The notes: generated by a model from the sequence alone, not told the origin. A stretch of 64,000 nucleotides of DNA from Nocardioides deserti (GCF_014266025.1 NZ_JACMYC010000004.1:186001-250000); one strand, 5' to 3'; shown: positions 32,343 to 41,795, numbered from the stretch's first letter. Translations and numbers: made by a program.

Positions 32343-33133
32343 GCGCGCCCGTCCCGATGCTCGGGGCGAGCCCCGTCTCCATGCCGATCGCGGGCCCCCT
32401 CTACCCGCCGCCGCCCTACGAGTTCCGCGGCGCGCGCCAGACCTGGGTGGTCTACGAGGCCGACCCGACCGGCCTGGCGGCGTACCTCCCCGAGGGCGTG
32501 GAGCCGGACAGCGACCCGGCCGTCTGCGCCGCCTGGGCGTGCCACTACCCGACCTCGACGTTCGGGCCGTACCTCGAGGCCTACCTCGTGGTGCGCGTGC
32601 GGGTGGGGGAGGAGCGGTTCTGGTACCAGCCGGTCATCGTCACCGACTCCGAGGCGCCGATGGCGGCCGGTCGCGAGCTGTGGGGCTACGGCAAGAAGCT
32701 CGCCCACCTCACGTGGTCGGGTCGTGGCAGCGGCGGCCCAGGCACCGAGCAGCTCGCGATGACCGTCGAGCGGCCGCGCGGCGTCCGGCTGATGACGCTG
32801 ACCATGCAGCCCGAGCGGCTGCTGCCGCCCGAGGAGCTGCTGTCGCTGGAGACCGCCGAGCTGCTGCCGACGCTCAGCCACCGCCTGCTGCCGGCCTCCG
32901 AGCCGGGCCGCCCGCCGGTCGTCGACGAGCTGGTCGCGGTCGACGTGCGCGCCCGCTCGCACCGCGGCGCCGACGGCCGGCTCGAGCTGTGGCGCGGACG
33001 GGGGGCCGTCGAGCTCGGCTCGGCGAGCGCCGCCGACCCGTGGCACGTGTTCGCCCCGGTGCGGGTGCTCGACGCGTTCACCTCGACCACCGACTTCACC
33101 CTGCCGCTCGGCCGGGTCGTGCCTCGTCCCTGA
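32339..33133 (+). CDS. Acetoacetate decarboxylase-family protein 1
   Basis: A 264-residue ADC-fold enzyme. The Schiff-base lysine region reads AAGRELWGYGKKLAHLTW near residues 104-121, matching the GRExxGxxKK pattern. Upstream, PTSTFGPYLEAYLVVRVRVGEERFWYQPVIVTDSEAPMA matches the family's substrate-pocket strand. ADC-fold proteins include decarboxylases of 3-oxoacids and also aldolase-dehydratases that form Schiff bases with pyruvate, so the name alone does not give the reaction. GTG start overlapping the previous stop as GTGA. It is followed by a second family member. Confidence 0.87.
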   Translation: MSAPVPMLGASPVSMPIAGPLYPPPPYEFRGARQTWVVYEADPTGLAAYLPEGVEPDSDPAVCAAWACHYPTSTFGPYLEAYLVVRVRVGEERFWYQPVIVTDSEAPMAAGRELWGYGKKLAHLTWSGRGSGGPGTEQLAMTVERPRGVRLMTLTMQPERLLPPEELLSLETAELLPTLSHRLLPASEPGRPPVVDELVAVDVRARSHRGADGRLELWRGRGAVELGSASAADPWHVFAPVRVLDAFTSTTDFTLPLGRVVPRP

Positions 33134-33142
33134 GCCACCCAC

Positions 33143-33196
33143 CCGAACCGGACGAACCGAGACGAACCGAACCGAACCGAGCCGAACCGAACGAAG
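33143..33196 (+). repeat. GAACCG-type short tandem repeat before ADC 2
   Basis: About seven copies of a CGAACC/CGAGNC-type unit, mostly in 5-bp steps with some 7-bp steps, run up to the AAGGAG ribosome binding site of the next gene. The tract shares the pentamer ACCGA with the operator half-site but only as direct repeats. Confidence 0.6.
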
Positions 33197-33204
33197 GAGA
33201 ACCC

Positions 33205-33984
33205 ATGGGCTTCCGCAGGTCACCCGAGGAGGTCGCCGCCGTCCAGGCGACGCTCGCCGACGTCGAGTTCGTCGGCGGCGAGTCGCTGAGCGTCGACTTC
33301 CTGACGCACCCGGAGACGATCCGCGACATCCTGCCGGCCGATCTGGACCCGGGCGCGGAGCCACGGATCACGGTCCAGGTGAGCCGCTGGCGCAGCAACT
33401 GCGTCGGGGACTTCGCGGCGTCCGCGGTCTACGTCAGCGCCAGCCACGACGGCGTCGCCGGCGACTACGTGCTCACGATGTTCATGGACAACGACGTCCC
33501 GATGCTCTTCGGGCGCGATCTCTACGGCGAGCCGAAGAAGATCGGCACGTCCACGCTGTGGCGCAACGACGGCCACATGACCGGCATCCTCGAGCGGCGC
33601 GGGACCACCCTGGTCCGGATCGAGGCCGACCTCGGCCCGGACCGCGGCCCGACCGAGGTCCTGGGGCGCAACTTCAACGTGAAGTACGAGCTCGAGCCCG
33701 GCGCGCAGGCGCTCGCCGGCCCGCCGACGCTGACGATGGCGGAGTTCGCTCAGCGCACCACGCTGGTCCGCAAGGGACCCGCGACCCTCGAGCTGACCGG
33801 CACCGTCCACGACCCGCTCGACAGCCTCGAGGTGCTGGAGCTGCGCGACGCGGTCTACGTCGAGACCGGCATGAAGGCGAGCTGTGTGCCGCTGGGAGAG
33901 ATGGACGCGGACGCGTTCCTGCCGCTCGCGCTCGGCCGCTCCGACCACTGGCCGGCGCTCAGCACCGCGCGCCTGCCCGCCTGA
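33205..33984 (+). CDS. Acetoacetate decarboxylase-family protein 2
   Basis: A 259-residue ADC-fold protein with the Lys motif MLFGRDLYGEPKKIGTSTLW near residues 108-127. It is diverged from ADC 1 but has equivalent strand patterns: RITVQVSRWRSNCVGDFAASAVYVSA, and a C-terminal LRDAVYVETGMKASCVPLGEMDADAF. The tandem pair could be two enzymes for successive steps or subunits of one complex. AAGGAG precedes the ATG by 7 nt. It is separated from ADC 1 by a 71-bp spacer holding a tandem repeat, so its translation is not coupled to the preceding gene, unlike the others. Confidence 0.85.
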   Translation: MGFRRSPEEVAAVQATLADVEFVGGESLSVDFLTHPETIRDILPADLDPGAEPRITVQVSRWRSNCVGDFAASAVYVSASHDGVAGDYVLTMFMDNDVPMLFGRDLYGEPKKIGTSTLWRNDGHMTGILERRGTTLVRIEADLGPDRGPTEVLGRNFNVKYELEPGAQALAGPPTLTMAEFAQRTTLVRKGPATLELTGTVHDPLDSLEVLELRDAVYVETGMKASCVPLGEMDADAFLPLALGRSDHWPALSTARLPA

Positions 33985-34018
33985 CCGCCTGATGCCCGGG
34001 ATCGGGGGCCGTCGTCCC

Positions 34019-34024
34019 TAGAGT
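34019..34024 (+). promoter_or_regulatory. -10 box before the second tetR gene
   Basis: TAGAGT followed by 6 nt and the ATG at 34031; probable leaderless promoter, separating this regulator from the upstream operon. Confidence 0.45.
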
Positions 34025-34030
34025 GAGGGC

Positions 34031-34636
34031 ATGACGGCTCCCGACCTCGCGGACTGGCGGACGTACGACGCCCCCACGCTGCCGCGCGTGCTCGACGCGG
34101 CGCTGGAGCGGTTCGCGGAGCAGGGCTACCACGGCACGAGCATCCGCGACCTCGCCGCCGAGGCGGGGCTGTCGGTGCCGGGCGTCTACCACCACTACAG
34201 GTCCAAGCAGGAGATCCTGCTCGCGCTGATGATGGCGGTCATGGACGAGCTGCTCGAGCGCAGCGCGGCCGCCCTGGCCGACGCTCCGGACGACCCGTCC
34301 GCGCAGTTCGACGCGCTCGTGGAGTCGCTGCTGCGCTTCCACATGTTCCGCCGGCGCCAGGCGTTCGTCGGGTCCAGCGAGATCCGCAGCCTGGTCCCGG
34401 AGAACCGGCAGCGGTACGTCGAGCGCCGCGACGAGCAGCAGCGGATGCTCGACCGGGTCGTCGTGGCGGGCACCGCCTCCGGCGTCTTCGGTACGCCGTA
34501 TCCGGAGGACGCCGCGCGGGCGGTGGCTTCGCTGTGCGTGGGCGTCGCGTCCTGGTACCGCGAGGACGGACCGCTGACCCCCGACGAGCTGGTCGCGCGC
34601 CACCTCGTCCTGGCGCGTGGGCTCGTTCAGGCCTGA
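34031..34636 (+). CDS. TetR-family transcriptional regulator 2
   Basis: A 201-residue TetR regulator with the HTH at about residues 18-63 (RVLDAALERFAEQGYHGTSIRDLAAEAGLSVP, then GVYHHYRSKQEILLALMM) and a TetR_C-type helical domain. The pattern resembles KstR2/FadR-like repressors of acyl-CoA degradation. It lies between the ADC genes and the acyl-CoA dehydrogenase operon; the latter has an ACCGA-N8-TCGGT operator at its promoter. Whether this protein or the TetR at 19300 binds that site cannot be decided from sequence. No copy of the operator is seen before its own start. Confidence 0.88.
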   Translation: MTAPDLADWRTYDAPTLPRVLDAALERFAEQGYHGTSIRDLAAEAGLSVPGVYHHYRSKQEILLALMMAVMDELLERSAAALADAPDDPSAQFDALVESLLRFHMFRRRQAFVGSSEIRSLVPENRQRYVERRDEQQRMLDRVVVAGTASGVFGTPYPEDAARAVASLCVGVASWYREDGPLTPDELVARHLVLARGLVQA

Positions 34637-34656
34637 GGGACCCGCGGGCCGTGGGC

Positions 34657-34690
34657 TGCAGGGGTCACCGGTTAACCGGTGACCCCTGCA
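34657..34690. terminator. 34-bp perfect palindrome downstream of tetR 2
   Basis: Two 17-bp arms meet at GGTTAACC with no loop; outer ends are TGCAGGGGTCACC and GGTGACCCCTGCA. It would form a very stable hairpin or cruciform 20 bp after the tetR 2 stop. Confidence 0.6.
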
Positions 34691-34722
34691 CATATCGGGG
34701 TAGATCTGCCCCGGTATGTGCA
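34687..34722. terminator. Second hairpin sharing TGCA with the palindrome
   Basis: TGCACATATCGGGG (34687-34700) pairs with CCCCGGTATGTGCA (34709-34722) with one G-T wobble. Its first four bases are the last four of the preceding palindrome, so the two structures compete. Confidence 0.55.
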
Positions 34723-34788
34723 GGACTGCCCCGAGATGTCCGGTCGGTCGGCCGGAAGTCGTGCCCCCGCCACCTGGCCGCTGACCGG

Positions 34789-34818
34789 TTGACGGACGGC
34801 GCCTGATGGTGTCACGCT
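34789..34818 (+). promoter_or_regulatory. Promoter of the acyl-CoA dehydrogenase operon
   Basis: TTGACG (34789-34794), 18 nt, CACGCT (34813-34818); the -10 is identical to that of the E1alpha promoter. The operator follows 2 nt later. Confidence 0.5.
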
Positions 34819-34819
34819 G

Positions 34820-34837
34820 ACCGAGCGAGCGATCGGT
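34820..34837. promoter_or_regulatory. TetR-type operator before the acyl-CoA dehydrogenase
   Basis: ACCGAGCGAGCGATCGGT, matching ACCGA-N8-TCGGT. It lies 31 bp upstream of the ATG and adjoins the proposed -10 box. Confidence 0.6.
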
Positions 34838-34868
34838 CGGTCGCTACGCCGACGAGGAGGACAGACGC

Positions 34869-36049
<1,181 letters not shown>

Positions 36050-36053
<4 letters not shown>

Positions 36054-37099
36054 GTGAGGCCGGCGCCGCCGCCCTCTCCGCCGAGGAGCTGGCGGCGGTC
36101 GCCGACGAGATGACCCGCGCCGGCGCGGACCTCGCCGGGCCCCTGCGCGCGCGGCTCATCGCCGGCGGCCGCTCCAACCTCACCTACCGGCTCGACGACG
36201 GCAGTGACGAGCCCGGCCACGCCTGGGTCATGCGGATGCCGCCCCGGCTGGGTCGCACGCCGTCCGCGCACGACGTGGGCCGGGAGGCGCGGGTGACCGG
36301 CGCGCTGGCCGCGGCCGGCTTCCCGGTCGCCCGGCCGGTCGTGGTGGCCGAGGAGGGCGCGACGGCGGTGGGCCTGCCGTTCGCGGTCGCCGAGTTCGTG
36401 ACCGGTCGCACGGTCCAGTCGCGCGCCGACCTCGACGCCCTCGACGACGCCACCCTGGAGGCGACGACGGCTCGGCTCGTCGAGACACTGGCCGCCCTGC
36501 ACTCCGTCGACCACGTCGCGGTCGGGCTGGAGCGGTTCGGCCGCCCGGACGGGTACGCCGCGCGGCAGGTGCGCCGCTGGACCGGCCAGTGGGAGCTCGT
36601 CGGCGACCCGGCGCTCGGTCCGCTGGCCACCGAGCTCGGCGGCCGGCTCGCGGCGACGGAGTTCGACCAGCGCTCGACCGGCGTCGTCCACGGCGACTAC
36701 CGCATCGACAACACGCTGCTGTCCCTCGACGGGCCGGACGGGCCTCGGGTCGAGGCCGTCGTCGACTGGGAGCTCTCGACCATCGGCGACCCGGTCGCCG
36801 ACGTCGCGATGATGTGCGTCTACCGCCACCCGGCCCTCGACCTGGTCCTGGGGTTCCCCACGGCCTGGACCAGCGACCGGCTGCCGAGCGCCGACGCCCT
36901 CGCCGCGGCGTACGAGCGCGCCGGCGGCGTGCCCCTCGTCGACTGGGACGCCCACCTCGCGCTGGGCTGCTTCAAGCTCGCCGTCATCGCCGCCGGCATC
37001 GACCACCGGCACCGCGCCGGCGCCACCCACGGTGAGGGCTTCGACACCGCCGCCCAGGCCGTGCAGCCGCTGCTCGAGGCGGGGCTCGAACGGCTCTGA
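36050..37099 (+). CDS. ACAD10/11-like phosphotransferase (APH fold)
   Basis: A 349-residue aminoglycoside-phosphotransferase-fold protein. The nucleotide-binding N-lobe has RLIAGGRSNLTYRLDD and WVMRMPPRLGRTPSAHDVGREARV. The catalytic loop is TGVVHGDYRIDNTLLS near 207-222 and the metal-binding motif AVVDWELSTIGDPVADVAMM near 234. Homologous domains in human ACAD10/ACAD11 phosphorylate 4-hydroxyacyl-CoAs before an acyl-CoA dehydrogenase-type step. Here the gene is coupled to an acyl-CoA dehydrogenase, the same pairing as separate proteins. This context supports 4-hydroxyacyl-CoA processing rather than antibiotic resistance. Confidence 0.88.
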
Positions 37100-37116
37100 C
37101 CAGCGGGCGTCGACGG

Positions 37117-38535
37117 CTACTCCGGGACCTCGCCGGGGAGCACGGCCACGAACGTGGCGCCCTGCCCGGGAGGGGCGGGCTCGAGGCGCAGGTCGCCGCC
37201 CTGCTCGACCATGAGCCGGTGGGCGATGTGGAGGCCGATGCCCTGCCCCGTGGAGGCGGGACCGCTGCGGCCCCAGTCGAAGATGGTGCCGGCCAGGTCA
37301 GCCGGGACGCCGGGGCCGTCGTCACCTACCCGGATCTCGATCACGTCAGCGGCGTGGTCGACCTCGAGGGTGCAGGCGGTGCGGGCGTGCTGCGCGGCGT
37401 TCTCCAGCAGGATGTTCACCACCTCGGCGACGTCGTCGGGCCGACAGAGGGCCTTGACCTGGCTGGGGGCCCAAGCCACCTGGCGACCGCGCGCCTGGTG
37501 GGCGGTGACGAGCGGCTCCAGCACGGCGTCGAGGTCGGCCTGCTCGAACCGGGTCGTGCGCCGGTCGTCCATCAGCCTCTGGAGGCGGGACGCCTCCGCG
37601 TCCATCGCCTGCTCGAGGTGGCGCCGCCGGTCAGGCGAGATACCCGGGTGCGTGTGGAGGACCTGCGAGACGTTCGCGATGCCGGCGATGGTCGCGCCGA
37701 TCTCGTGGAGCCGCTCCCGGTTGACCCGGGCGTCCGCCTCCAGGTGCTCCATCCGGCGGTGCAGGCTCCGCACCGTGCTCCCGTACCGGCGCGTATTCAC
37801 CTGCAGGAGCGCCAGGGCGGTGTGGATGAGCACAACGGCGCCGCCGATCCGCAGGACGGTCGCGAGGGCCGCCTCGAGGTCCTCGAACAGGCCGGGCGCC
37901 AGGACCAGCTGGCTGAAGCCGAGCGCGACGGACGCGAGGCCGATCCGGAGCCGTACCCACCCGGGCGCACCGCTCAGGCGCGTCAGCAGCAGCGCGGCAC
38001 AGGCCTGGCCGACGAACAGCAGCACGGCGAGCCCCCTCAGGGCCGTCCCGGACAGGCCCAGGGCGGGCAGGTCGAGGGCGGTCGCGCGCAGCGCGGTGAC
38101 GACCGCGCCGACGACCAGGCCGGCGAGGAACGGGTCGACGTGCAGCGGCCGCCGCGCCGCGAGGACCGTGCCGGCGACGACGAGCGCTTGCAGGGCCAGG
38201 TCGATCCCGGTCATCCAGCCCGCGTGCGCGGCGAACGCGGTCGGCTGGGCCAGGCGCACGGCGGCCAGGCCGACGCCCTGGGCGCCCACGACCGTGACGC
38301 CGGCCGCCAGCCACGCGGTCGTAGGGTTCCCGGACATGCGCCAGCAGACGTAGAACAGCAGGCCTGCGACGAGGACCGACGGGTAGACGAGCAGCTCGTA
38401 GGACAGCGCCGCACGGTCGAGGTCGCGTGCGCTGGGCACCAGCCAGCCGAGGAGCAGCAACGGCACCGTCAGGACGAGGACGAGGGCGAGCACCGTCCGC
38501 CCGTCACCGGCGCCGCGGTCCAGCCACCGTCGCAT
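37117..38535 (-). CDS. Membrane sensor histidine kinase
   Basis: A 472-residue orphan kinase. About eight hydrophobic helices fill residues 15-245, then a short coiled coil (LHRRMEHLEADARVNRERL). The phosphoacceptor-like region is RLHEIGATIAGIANVSQVL near 278, a dimerisation stretch follows, and the HATPase domain at about 365-470 has NILLENAAQHA (N box), VGDDGPGVP (G1) and GQGIGLHIAHRLMVEQGGDL (G2). It lacks an extracellular loop of any size, so it may sense within the membrane. No response regulator gene adjoins it; it converges with the acyl-CoA dehydrogenase operon and is divergent from the Ser/Thr kinase. Confidence 0.86.
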   Translation of the reverse strand: MRRWLDRGAGDGRTVLALVLVLTVPLLLLGWLVPSARDLDRAALSYELLVYPSVLVAGLLFYVCWRMSGNPTTAWLAAGVTVVGAQGVGLAAVRLAQPTAFAAHAGWMTGIDLALQALVVAGTVLAARRPLHVDPFLAGLVVGAVVTALRATALDLPALGLSGTALRGLAVLLFVGQACAALLLTRLSGAPGWVRLRIGLASVALGFSQLVLAPGLFEDLEAALATVLRIGGAVVLIHTALALLQVNTRRYGSTVRSLHRRMEHLEADARVNRERLHEIGATIAGIANVSQVLHTHPGISPDRRRHLEQAMDAEASRLQRLMDDRRTTRFEQADLDAVLEPLVTAHQARGRQVAWAPSQVKALCRPDDVAEVVNILLENAAQHARTACTLEVDHAADVIEIRVGDDGPGVPADLAGTIFDWGRSGPASTGQGIGLHIAHRLMVEQGGDLRLEPAPPGQGATFVAVLPGEVPE

Positions 38536-38750
38536 GCTCGGTCCCCCAGTACGTCGTTGCCCCGTCGACAGCGGCCGAGCCCGCCGTCGACGTCGTGAAA
38601 TAGGTGAAGTGCCCCTTACCCGGTTGTCGCCCGGCGAATGCTTGCGAGGCCTCGGCCGGTAGGGGACGGGGTCCCCGCGCTTGCCGGGACCGGCGCGCGG
38701 GTAGCGGGTACCCGACCGTGAAGGCCGCGCAGCACGCAGGAGGACCCCGC

Positions 38751-40280
38751 ATGCCCCCCGAGACCATCGCCGGCCGCTACGACGTCGTGCGCGAGGTCGG
38801 CCGCGGCGGCATGGGTGCCGTCTGGCTCTGCCAGGACCGCACCCTCGGCCGCGAGGTCGCCGTCAAGCAGGTCGGCGGCCTGCCGGGCGAGTCGACGCCG
38901 CACCTGGCGCGCGCGCTGCGCGAGGCGCGGTCGTCCGCGGCGCTCAACCACCCCAACGTCGTCTCGATCTTCGACGCGATCGAGGACGGGGGCCACGTCT
39001 GGCTGGTGATGGAGTACCTCCCCTCGCGCAACCTCTCCGAGGTGTTGAAGGAGGGCCCGGTAGAGGTACGCCGTGCGGCCCGCCTCGGTGCGCAGGTCGC
39101 CGACGGCCTCGCCGCGGCGCACGCGCGCGGGGTGGTGCACCGCGACGTGAAGCCCGGCAACATCCTGGTCACCGACGACGACGTCGCGAAGATCTCTGAC
39201 TTCGGCATCGCCCGCACCCTCGGCGAGGAGCAGCTCACCCAGACCGGCATGGTGGCCGGGACCCCGCTCTACTTCTCCCCGGGCCTCGCCCGCGGCGGCC
39301 AGCCGACGCCCGAGGACGACGTGTGGGCCCTGGGCGCGAGCCTCTACGCGGCCGTCGAGGGCGAGCCGCCGTGGCCGACGCAGGAGAACTCGATCGCCAT
39401 GCTCATGCACATCGTCGGCCACGAGCCGCCGGTGCCGCAGCGGGCCGGGGCGCTGACCGAGCCGATCCGCCGGATGATGTCGGTCGACGCCGGCGCCCGC
39501 CCCAGCATGGCCGAAGCCGCGGCCGCCCTCCGCGTCGTCGCCGAGGGTGGCGACGCCTCGACCGTGCTGCTGCCGGTCGGCGGCGCGGCCGACGCCACGA
39601 CGGTGGAGGAGCTCCAGCCCGAGCCCCAGCCCGAGCCGCAGCCCACGCCTGCGCCCACCCCCGCACCCGCGCCGGTCGCCGCGCCGGCCCCGGTGCCCGC
39701 CGCGAGCGGGCCCGACGACCCTCGCCGACGGCGTACCGCCCTCGCCCTGGCGGTCGCCGCCGTCGTCCTCGTCGTGGCGCTCGGCGCCGCCCTGCTGAGC
39801 GGTGTCCTCGGCGGCGACGACGAGGACGCGGGTACGGCCACCGACCGGCCCGGCGGCGACCGGTCCCGATCGGCGTCGCAGGAGCCGAGCGACCCGCCGG
39901 CGGAGGAGGAGCCGAGCGAGGAGACCTCCGCGACGACGGGGGAGACCCCCGAGGAGACGGAGGAGGCCGCGGAGTCGCCGAGTGCGGAGACGCCACCGGT
40001 GAGCAGCGGCAACGAGGAGCAGCTGGTCGAGGACTACTACGCCCTCCTGCCCGACGACTACGAGAGCGCCTGGCGGGTGCTCTCGCCGGACCTGCAGGAG
40101 GAGCTGGGCTACGACTCGTACTCGGGCTTCTGGTCCTCCATCGGCTCGGTCAGGGTCGACGGCACCGAGCCGCAGGGCGGTGGGACCGTCCTGGTCGACC
40201 TCACCTACGACGGCGACGAGAGCGAGACCCGCGAGATCACCGTGCGCGGCGGACGGATCGTCGCCGACGGAGTCGCCTGA
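38751..40280 (+). CDS. Membrane Ser/Thr protein kinase (PknB-like)
   Basis: A 509-residue Hanks-type kinase. The kinase domain (about 7-265) has the Gly loop REVGRGGMGAVW, VAIK-type Lys in EVAVKQV, catalytic HRDVKPGNIL near 138 and DFGIAR near 157. The APE motif is altered: the sequence reads YFSPGLARGG, with Gly where Glu normally forms a salt bridge with the later Arg. After an acidic/Pro linker (QPEPQPTPAPTPAPAP) comes one membrane helix (about 327-350). An extracellular acidic linker and a roughly 85-residue globular domain (EEQLVEDYYALLPDDYESAWRVL then ETREITVRGGRIVADGVA) follow. ATG has AGGAGG upstream. It is a likely cell-envelope sensor. Confidence 0.9.
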   Translation: MPPETIAGRYDVVREVGRGGMGAVWLCQDRTLGREVAVKQVGGLPGESTPHLARALREARSSAALNHPNVVSIFDAIEDGGHVWLVMEYLPSRNLSEVLKEGPVEVRRAARLGAQVADGLAAAHARGVVHRDVKPGNILVTDDDVAKISDFGIARTLGEEQLTQTGMVAGTPLYFSPGLARGGQPTPEDDVWALGASLYAAVEGEPPWPTQENSIAMLMHIVGHEPPVPQRAGALTEPIRRMMSVDAGARPSMAEAAAALRVVAEGGDASTVLLPVGGAADATTVEELQPEPQPEPQPTPAPTPAPAPVAAPAPVPAASGPDDPRRRRTALALAVAAVVLVVALGAALLSGVLGGDDEDAGTATDRPGGDRSRSASQEPSDPPAEEEPSEETSATTGETPEETEEAAESPSAETPPVSSGNEEQLVEDYYALLPDDYESAWRVLSPDLQEELGYDSYSGFWSSIGSVRVDGTEPQGGGTVLVDLTYDGDESETREITVRGGRIVADGVA

Positions 40281-40286
40281 CCCGGA

Positions 40287-40292
40287 TACCCT
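40287..40292 (+). promoter_or_regulatory. -10 box deciding the start of the PAS kinase
   Basis: TACCCT lies 7 nt before GTG 40300 and overlaps the region of an earlier GTG (40294). The usual leaderless spacing therefore favours 40300. Confidence 0.45.
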
Positions 40293-40299
40293 CGTGAGG

Positions 40300-41577
40300 G
40301 TGCGCAGGAGCTGGCGACGCGGCGTCGACGCGAGGACCGCGGTCCTCGCGAGCACCACGGTCGGCGGCCACGCCCTCGCGGCGTACTGCTGGTCGCGCTG
40401 GCGCCGCGCCCGTGCCGACCTGCTCGCGGTCGGCCAGGTGGGCGCCGCGACGCGGCGCGCGGCGGCGGAGACGAACGAGCGCTACCGCTCGCTGTTCGAG
40501 TACCACCCCAGCGCCGTGTTCTCCCTGGACCTCGAGGGCCGCTTCGTCGAGGCGAACCCGGCGGCCGAGCGAGTGAGCGGGTACGCCGCGGACGAGCTGA
40601 TCGGCATGCCGTTCGCCCAGCTGTTGCAGCCCGGCGCCGAGGGACCGGTGGCCGAGGCGTTCGTCGAGATCGTGCAGCGTCGCGCGCAGCAGCTCGAGAC
40701 CGTTGTGCTGCGCCCCGACGGCACGACCGCCGAGGTGAGCGTGACCGGTGTGCCGATCGTCCTCGACGACGAGGTGGTCGGGGTGTACGGCATCGCCGAG
40801 GACGTGACCGCGCGCAACCGGATGCAGCGCGAGCTCGCCCGGACGCGCCGCAGCGCCGAGCAGGCCAGCGAGGCGAAGTCGATGTTCCTCGCCAACGTCA
40901 GCCACGAGATCCGCACGCCGCTGACCGCTGTGATGGCGACGACCGAGCTGCTCGTCGACAGCGGCCTGGACCCCGAGCAGGAGCGGTTCGCCGCCGCCGT
41001 CCAGCGGTCCAGCCAGCGGCTGCTGCGGCTGGTCGACGACATCCTCGACTTCTCCTCGATCGAGGCCGGTCGCGCCTCGGTGCACGACGTCGACATGGAC
41101 CTGCGCACGGTCGTCGGCGACGCCGTCTCCCTGGTGCGCCCGGTCGCCGAGGAACGCGGGCTCGAGCTCTCGCTGACGGTCGACCCGGACCTGCCGCGCC
41201 GCCTCACCGGCGACCCCGAGCGGCTCGGCCAGGTGGTCGGCAACCTCCTCGACAACGCCGTGAAGTTCACCCCCGAGGGTTCCGTCCGGGTCAGCGTCGA
41301 GGTCGCCGAGACGCTGCCGGCCTCCACCAAGGTCCTCGTCCGCGTCGAGGACACCGGCATCGGCATCACGGAGGAGCAGCAGGGCAAGCTCTTCCAGTCC
41401 TTCAGCCAGGGCGACTCCTCGATCACCCGCCGCTACGGCGGCACCGGCCTCGGGCTCGCGATCTGCAAGCAGCTCGTCACGCTCATGGGCGGCTCGATCT
41501 GGGTGACCAGCAGCCCCGGCGGCGGCAGCACCCTTGCCTTCGCCGTCCCCCTCGGCCGGCCGAGCTCGGCTGGTTGA
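40300..41577 (+). CDS. PAS-domain sensor histidine kinase
   Basis: A 425-residue kinase with a short N-terminal hydrophobic/basic segment and a PAS domain (about 58-175: LFEYHPSAVFSLDLEGRFVEANPAAERVSGYAADELIG, then VGVYGIAEDVTARNRM). A HisKA domain with phospho-His in [15 protein letters not shown] follows near 203. The HATPase domain at about 300-420 has NLLDNAVKFTPEG, VEDTGIGITEEQ and [19 protein letters not shown]. It is 19 bp downstream of the Ser/Thr kinase. The stop codon TGA lies within a short interspersed repeat (GGCTGGTTGAGGAGG). No receiver or output domain is attached. Confidence 0.9.
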   Translation: MRRSWRRGVDARTAVLASTTVGGHALAAYCWSRWRRARADLLAVGQVGAATRRAAAETNERYRSLFEYHPSAVFSLDLEGRFVEANPAAERVSGYAADELIGMPFAQLLQPGAEGPVAEAFVEIVQRRAQQLETVVLRPDGTTAEVSVTGVPIVLDDEVVGVYGIAEDVTARNRMQRELARTRRSAEQASEAKSMFLANVSHEIRTPLTAVMATTELLVDSGLDPEQERFAAAVQRSSQRLLRLVDDILDFSSIEAGRASVHDVDMDLRTVVGDAVSLVRPVAEERGLELSLTVDPDLPRRLTGDPERLGQVVGNLLDNAVKFTPEGSVRVSVEVAETLPASTKVLVRVEDTGIGITEEQQGKLFQSFSQGDSSITRRYGGTGLGLAICKQLVTLMGGSIWVTSSPGGGSTLAFAVPLGRPSSAG

Positions 41578-41602
41578 GGAGGGCGCAGCGCCTGTCCCGA
41601 AC
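41568..41602 (+). repeat. Interspersed repeat copy 1
   Basis: GGCTGGTTGAGGAGGGCGC followed by a short GC segment and TGTCCCGAA. It contributes the last two codons and the stop of the PAS kinase. Related copies are at 42383, 46834 and 46976. Confidence 0.7.
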
Positions 41603-41795
41603 TCGCCGGGCCCGGCGGGCGTGCCCGGCGCTGCCGAAGTACTGGGCGAAGGGCCCTCGACGACGGCGTTTGCGCAGGTCGCCGATGCCCGAGGCCTCGT
41701 TCGTTCAGCAGTTCGGCGCGAGGACGGAGCGAACGGGCTCGACGGGACCGAGTCGGGACCCGCCGACTCTGGAGGCCAGACGGCCGGAACGGGGC

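Noticed and set aside
33143..33196. Additional TetR operator
   Set aside because: The ACCGA units are direct repeats with no inverted TCGGT partner at the right spacing.
41603..41795. Hidden gene between the PAS kinase and the excalibur gene
   Set aside because: Short frames only, with no ribosome binding site and no recognisable sequence.
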